A stretch of 64,000 nt of DNA, from positions 25,885,427-25,949,426 of the forward strand of contig OZ026604.1 of NCBI GenBank assembly GCA_964020085.1. The letters run 5' to 3'. The notes under the pieces were generated by a model. That model was not told where the DNA came from, did no database searches, and was given only the letters and a program-made list of their open reading frames with translations. Shown one piece after another: positions 62,257 through 64,000 of this stretch; position 1 is the first letter of the stretch, and the number at the start of each line of letters is the position of its first letter. The DNA is from Micromussa lordhowensis (lineage: Eukaryota > Cnidaria > Anthozoa > Scleractinia > Lobophylliidae). The translations under genes and the position numbers were made by a program.

Positions 62257-64000
62257 TTAGCCGAGCTTGACGCGTGTCGCAACTTGGCAAACTAATGGCA
62301 CCAAAGCACTCCTGGGGTGGGTCCGGGTCCACATGCAAAGTTTCGGAGCTGCGCGACATCTCGCACTATGCTAACCAGCCCGTTTGCTAATTAGCCGAAC
62401 TTTGCGCGCGTCGCAACTTTGCAAACTAATACCACCAAAGCACTCCCGGGGTCGGTCCGGGTCCAAATGCGAAGTATCGGAGCTGCGTGAAATCTCCCAC
62501 TATGCTAATCAGCCCGCAGATCCCCAGGCGTGGCCGGCTGGCTGACTCGTTAGCCGAGCTTGACGCGTGTCGCAACTTGGCAAACTAATGGCACCAAAGC
62601 ACTCCTGGGGTGGGTCCGGGTCCACATGCAAAGTTTCGGAGCTGCGCGACATCTCGCACTATGCTAACCAGCCCGTTTGCTAATTAGCCGAACTTTGCGC
62701 GCGTCGCAACTTTGCAAACTAATACCACCAAAGCACTCCCGGGGTCGGTCCGGGTCCAAATGCGAAGTATCGGAGCTGCGCGAAATCTCCCACTATGCTA
62801 ATCAGCCCGCAGATCCCCAGGCGTGGCCGGCTGGCTGACTCGTTAGCCGAGCTTGACACGTGTCGCAACTTGGCAAACTAATGGCACCAAAGCACTCCTG
62901 GGGTGGGTCCGGGTCCACATGCAAAGTTTCGGAGCTGCGCGACATCTCGCACTATGCTAACCAGCCCGTTTGCTAATTAGCCGAACTTTGCGCGCGTCGC
63001 AACTTTGCAAACTAATACCACCAAAGCACTCCCGGGGTCGGTCCGGGTCCAAATGCGAAGTATCGGAGCTGCGCGAAATCTCCCACTATGCTAATCAGCC
63101 CGCAGATCCCCAGGCGTGGCCGGCTGGCTGACTCGTTAGCCGAGCTTGACGCGTGTCGCAACTTGGCAAACTAATGGCACCAAAGCACTCCTGGGGTGGG
63201 TCCGGGTCCACATGCAAAGTTTCGGAGCTGCGCGACATCTCGCACTATGCTAACCAGCCCGTTTGCTAATTAGCCGAACTTTGCGCGCGTCGCAACTTTG
63301 CAAACTAATACCACCAAAGCACTCCCGGGGTCGGTCCGGGTCCAAATGCGAAGTATCGGAGCTGCGCGAAATCTCCCACTATGCTAATCAGCCCGCAGAT
63401 CCCCAGGCGTGGCCGGCTGGCTGACTCGTTAGCCGAGCTTGACGCGTGTCGCAACTTGGCAAACTAATGGCACCAAAGCACTCCTGGGGTGGGTCCGGGT
63501 CCACATGCAAAGTTTCGGAGCTGCGCGACATCTCGCACTATGCTAACCAGCCCGTTTGCTAATTAGCCGAACTTTGCGCGCGTCGCAACTTTGCAAACTA
63601 ATACCACCAAAGCACTCCCGGGGTCGGTCCGGGTCCAAATGCGAAGTATCGGAGCTGCGCGAAATCTCCCACTATGCTAATCAGCCCGCAGATCCCCAGG
63701 CGTGGCCGGCTGGCTGACTCGTTAGCCGAGCTTGACGCGTGTCGCAACTTGGCAAACTAATGGCACCAAAGCACTCCTGGGGTGGGTCCGGGTCCACATG
63801 CAAAGTTTCGGAGCTGCGCGACATCTCGCACTATGCTAACCAGCCCGTTTGCTAATTAGCCGAACTTTGCGCGCGTCGCAACTTTGCAAACTAATACCAC
63901 CAAAGCACTCCCGGGGTCGGTCCGGGTCCAAATGCGAAGTATCGGAGCTGCGCGAAATCTCTCACTATGCTAATCAGCCCGCAGATCCCCAGGCGTGGCC
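62257..64000 (+). repeat. Near-consensus units to the right edge
   Basis: About six units with only three further changes seen: 62488 (gcgcg to gcgtg), 62858 (gacgcg to gacacg) and 63962 (ctcccac to ctctcac). The array is cut in half A by the window end, 142 bp into a unit, so it continues beyond 64000. No transition to unique sequence is visible. Confidence 0.85.

Larger units (their letters stand above)
47271..64000 (+). repeat. 293-bp dimeric satellite array, right segment (56 complete units plus partials)
   Basis: The same satellite continues in the same orientation after the gap. It begins with a 144-bp partial unit (47271-47414), then 56 complete units from 47415 to 63858, then a 142-bp partial unit cut by the window end. 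The span 47415-63858 equals 56 x 293 plus 36, and the extra 36 bp is the single tandem duplication at 59145-59216. No gene, transposon or unique sequence is embedded. The first 7.7 kb is strikingly uniform, unlike the variant-rich sequence just left of the gap. Confidence 0.97.

Noticed and set aside
1..64000. CRISPR array, because repeats are regular
   Set aside because: There are no short repeats separated by unique spacers; the whole 293-bp unit repeats, and no cas-like genes exist in the window.
1..64000. Ribosomal intergenic spacer sub-repeats or a 5S rRNA array
   Set aside because: No rRNA, tRNA or 5S sequence, polymerase III box pair or T-run terminator is visible in the unit, and no rRNA gene interrupts the 64 kb.
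1..64000. Transposon-derived tandem repeat (terminal repeats, target-site duplications, poly-A)
   Set aside because: No terminal inverted repeat, poly-A tract, reverse transcriptase or transposase fragment could be seen in the unit or between units.

Overview
The whole window is one satellite DNA array. I find no protein-coding gene, RNA gene, transposon, CRISPR array or unique sequence. The repeat unit is 293 bp (about 58% GC by hand count) and runs head to tail in one orientation from base 1 to base 64000. A 200-base run of N (47071-47270) is the only interruption. Counting unit starts gives exactly 160 complete units in 1-46891 and 56 in 47415-63858, plus partial units at the gap and at the right end. 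The departures from 293-bp phase are fully explained by ten small indels: one 17-bp and one 2-bp deletion, six 1-bp deletions and two identical 36-bp tandem duplications. The array has no edge in this window.

The 293-bp unit is itself a dimer. Half A (159 bp) and half B (134 bp) align over their first 122 positions with 15 differences (about 88% identity). They differ in length only because half A has a 37-bp tail where half B has 12 bp. The present unit therefore arose from a shorter monomer of roughly 134-159 bp that duplicated, diverged, gained about 25 bp in one half and was then amplified as a dimer. Array length, dimer structure, multi-kilobase higher-order repeats and frequent CpG-transition variants indicate a eukaryotic chromosome: centromeric, pericentromeric, subtelomeric or other heterochromatin. 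I do not recognise the family and cannot name the organism.

The array is a mosaic of local higher-order repeats (HORs), visible as shared point variants spaced at exact multiples of 293 bp after indel correction. 0.46-2.5 kb: variants repeated 6 units apart. 2.6-8.2 kb: mostly consensus, with one pair 11 units apart. 9.9-11.4 kb: a 4-unit duplication. 12.7-16.7 kb: a 6-unit HOR in three copies, with a 17-bp deletion between copies 2 and 3. 18.2-18.5 kb: a unit with a 36-bp duplication. 19.1-21.1 kb: a 5-unit HOR. 21.5-31.4 kb: diverged units with mainly private variants. 31.4-47.07 kb: the most elaborate block, a ladder of 12-, 3-, 13- and 9-unit steps. After the gap, 47.3-55.0 kb is nearly uniform, with 48801-55014 showing no variant I could see. 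55-58.6 kb has scattered variants. 58.6-61.3 kb carries the same A-half substitution plus 36-bp duplication haplotype as 18.2-18.5 kb. 60.5-62.3 kb is another 5-unit HOR. 62.3-64.0 kb is near consensus.

There are no genes to work together. The biology here is concerted evolution of a satellite by unequal exchange, local amplification and occasional long-range copying. The short open reading frames are accidental: 293 is not divisible by 3, so reading frame rotates each unit and stops recur in every frame unless a private substitution or indel removes one.
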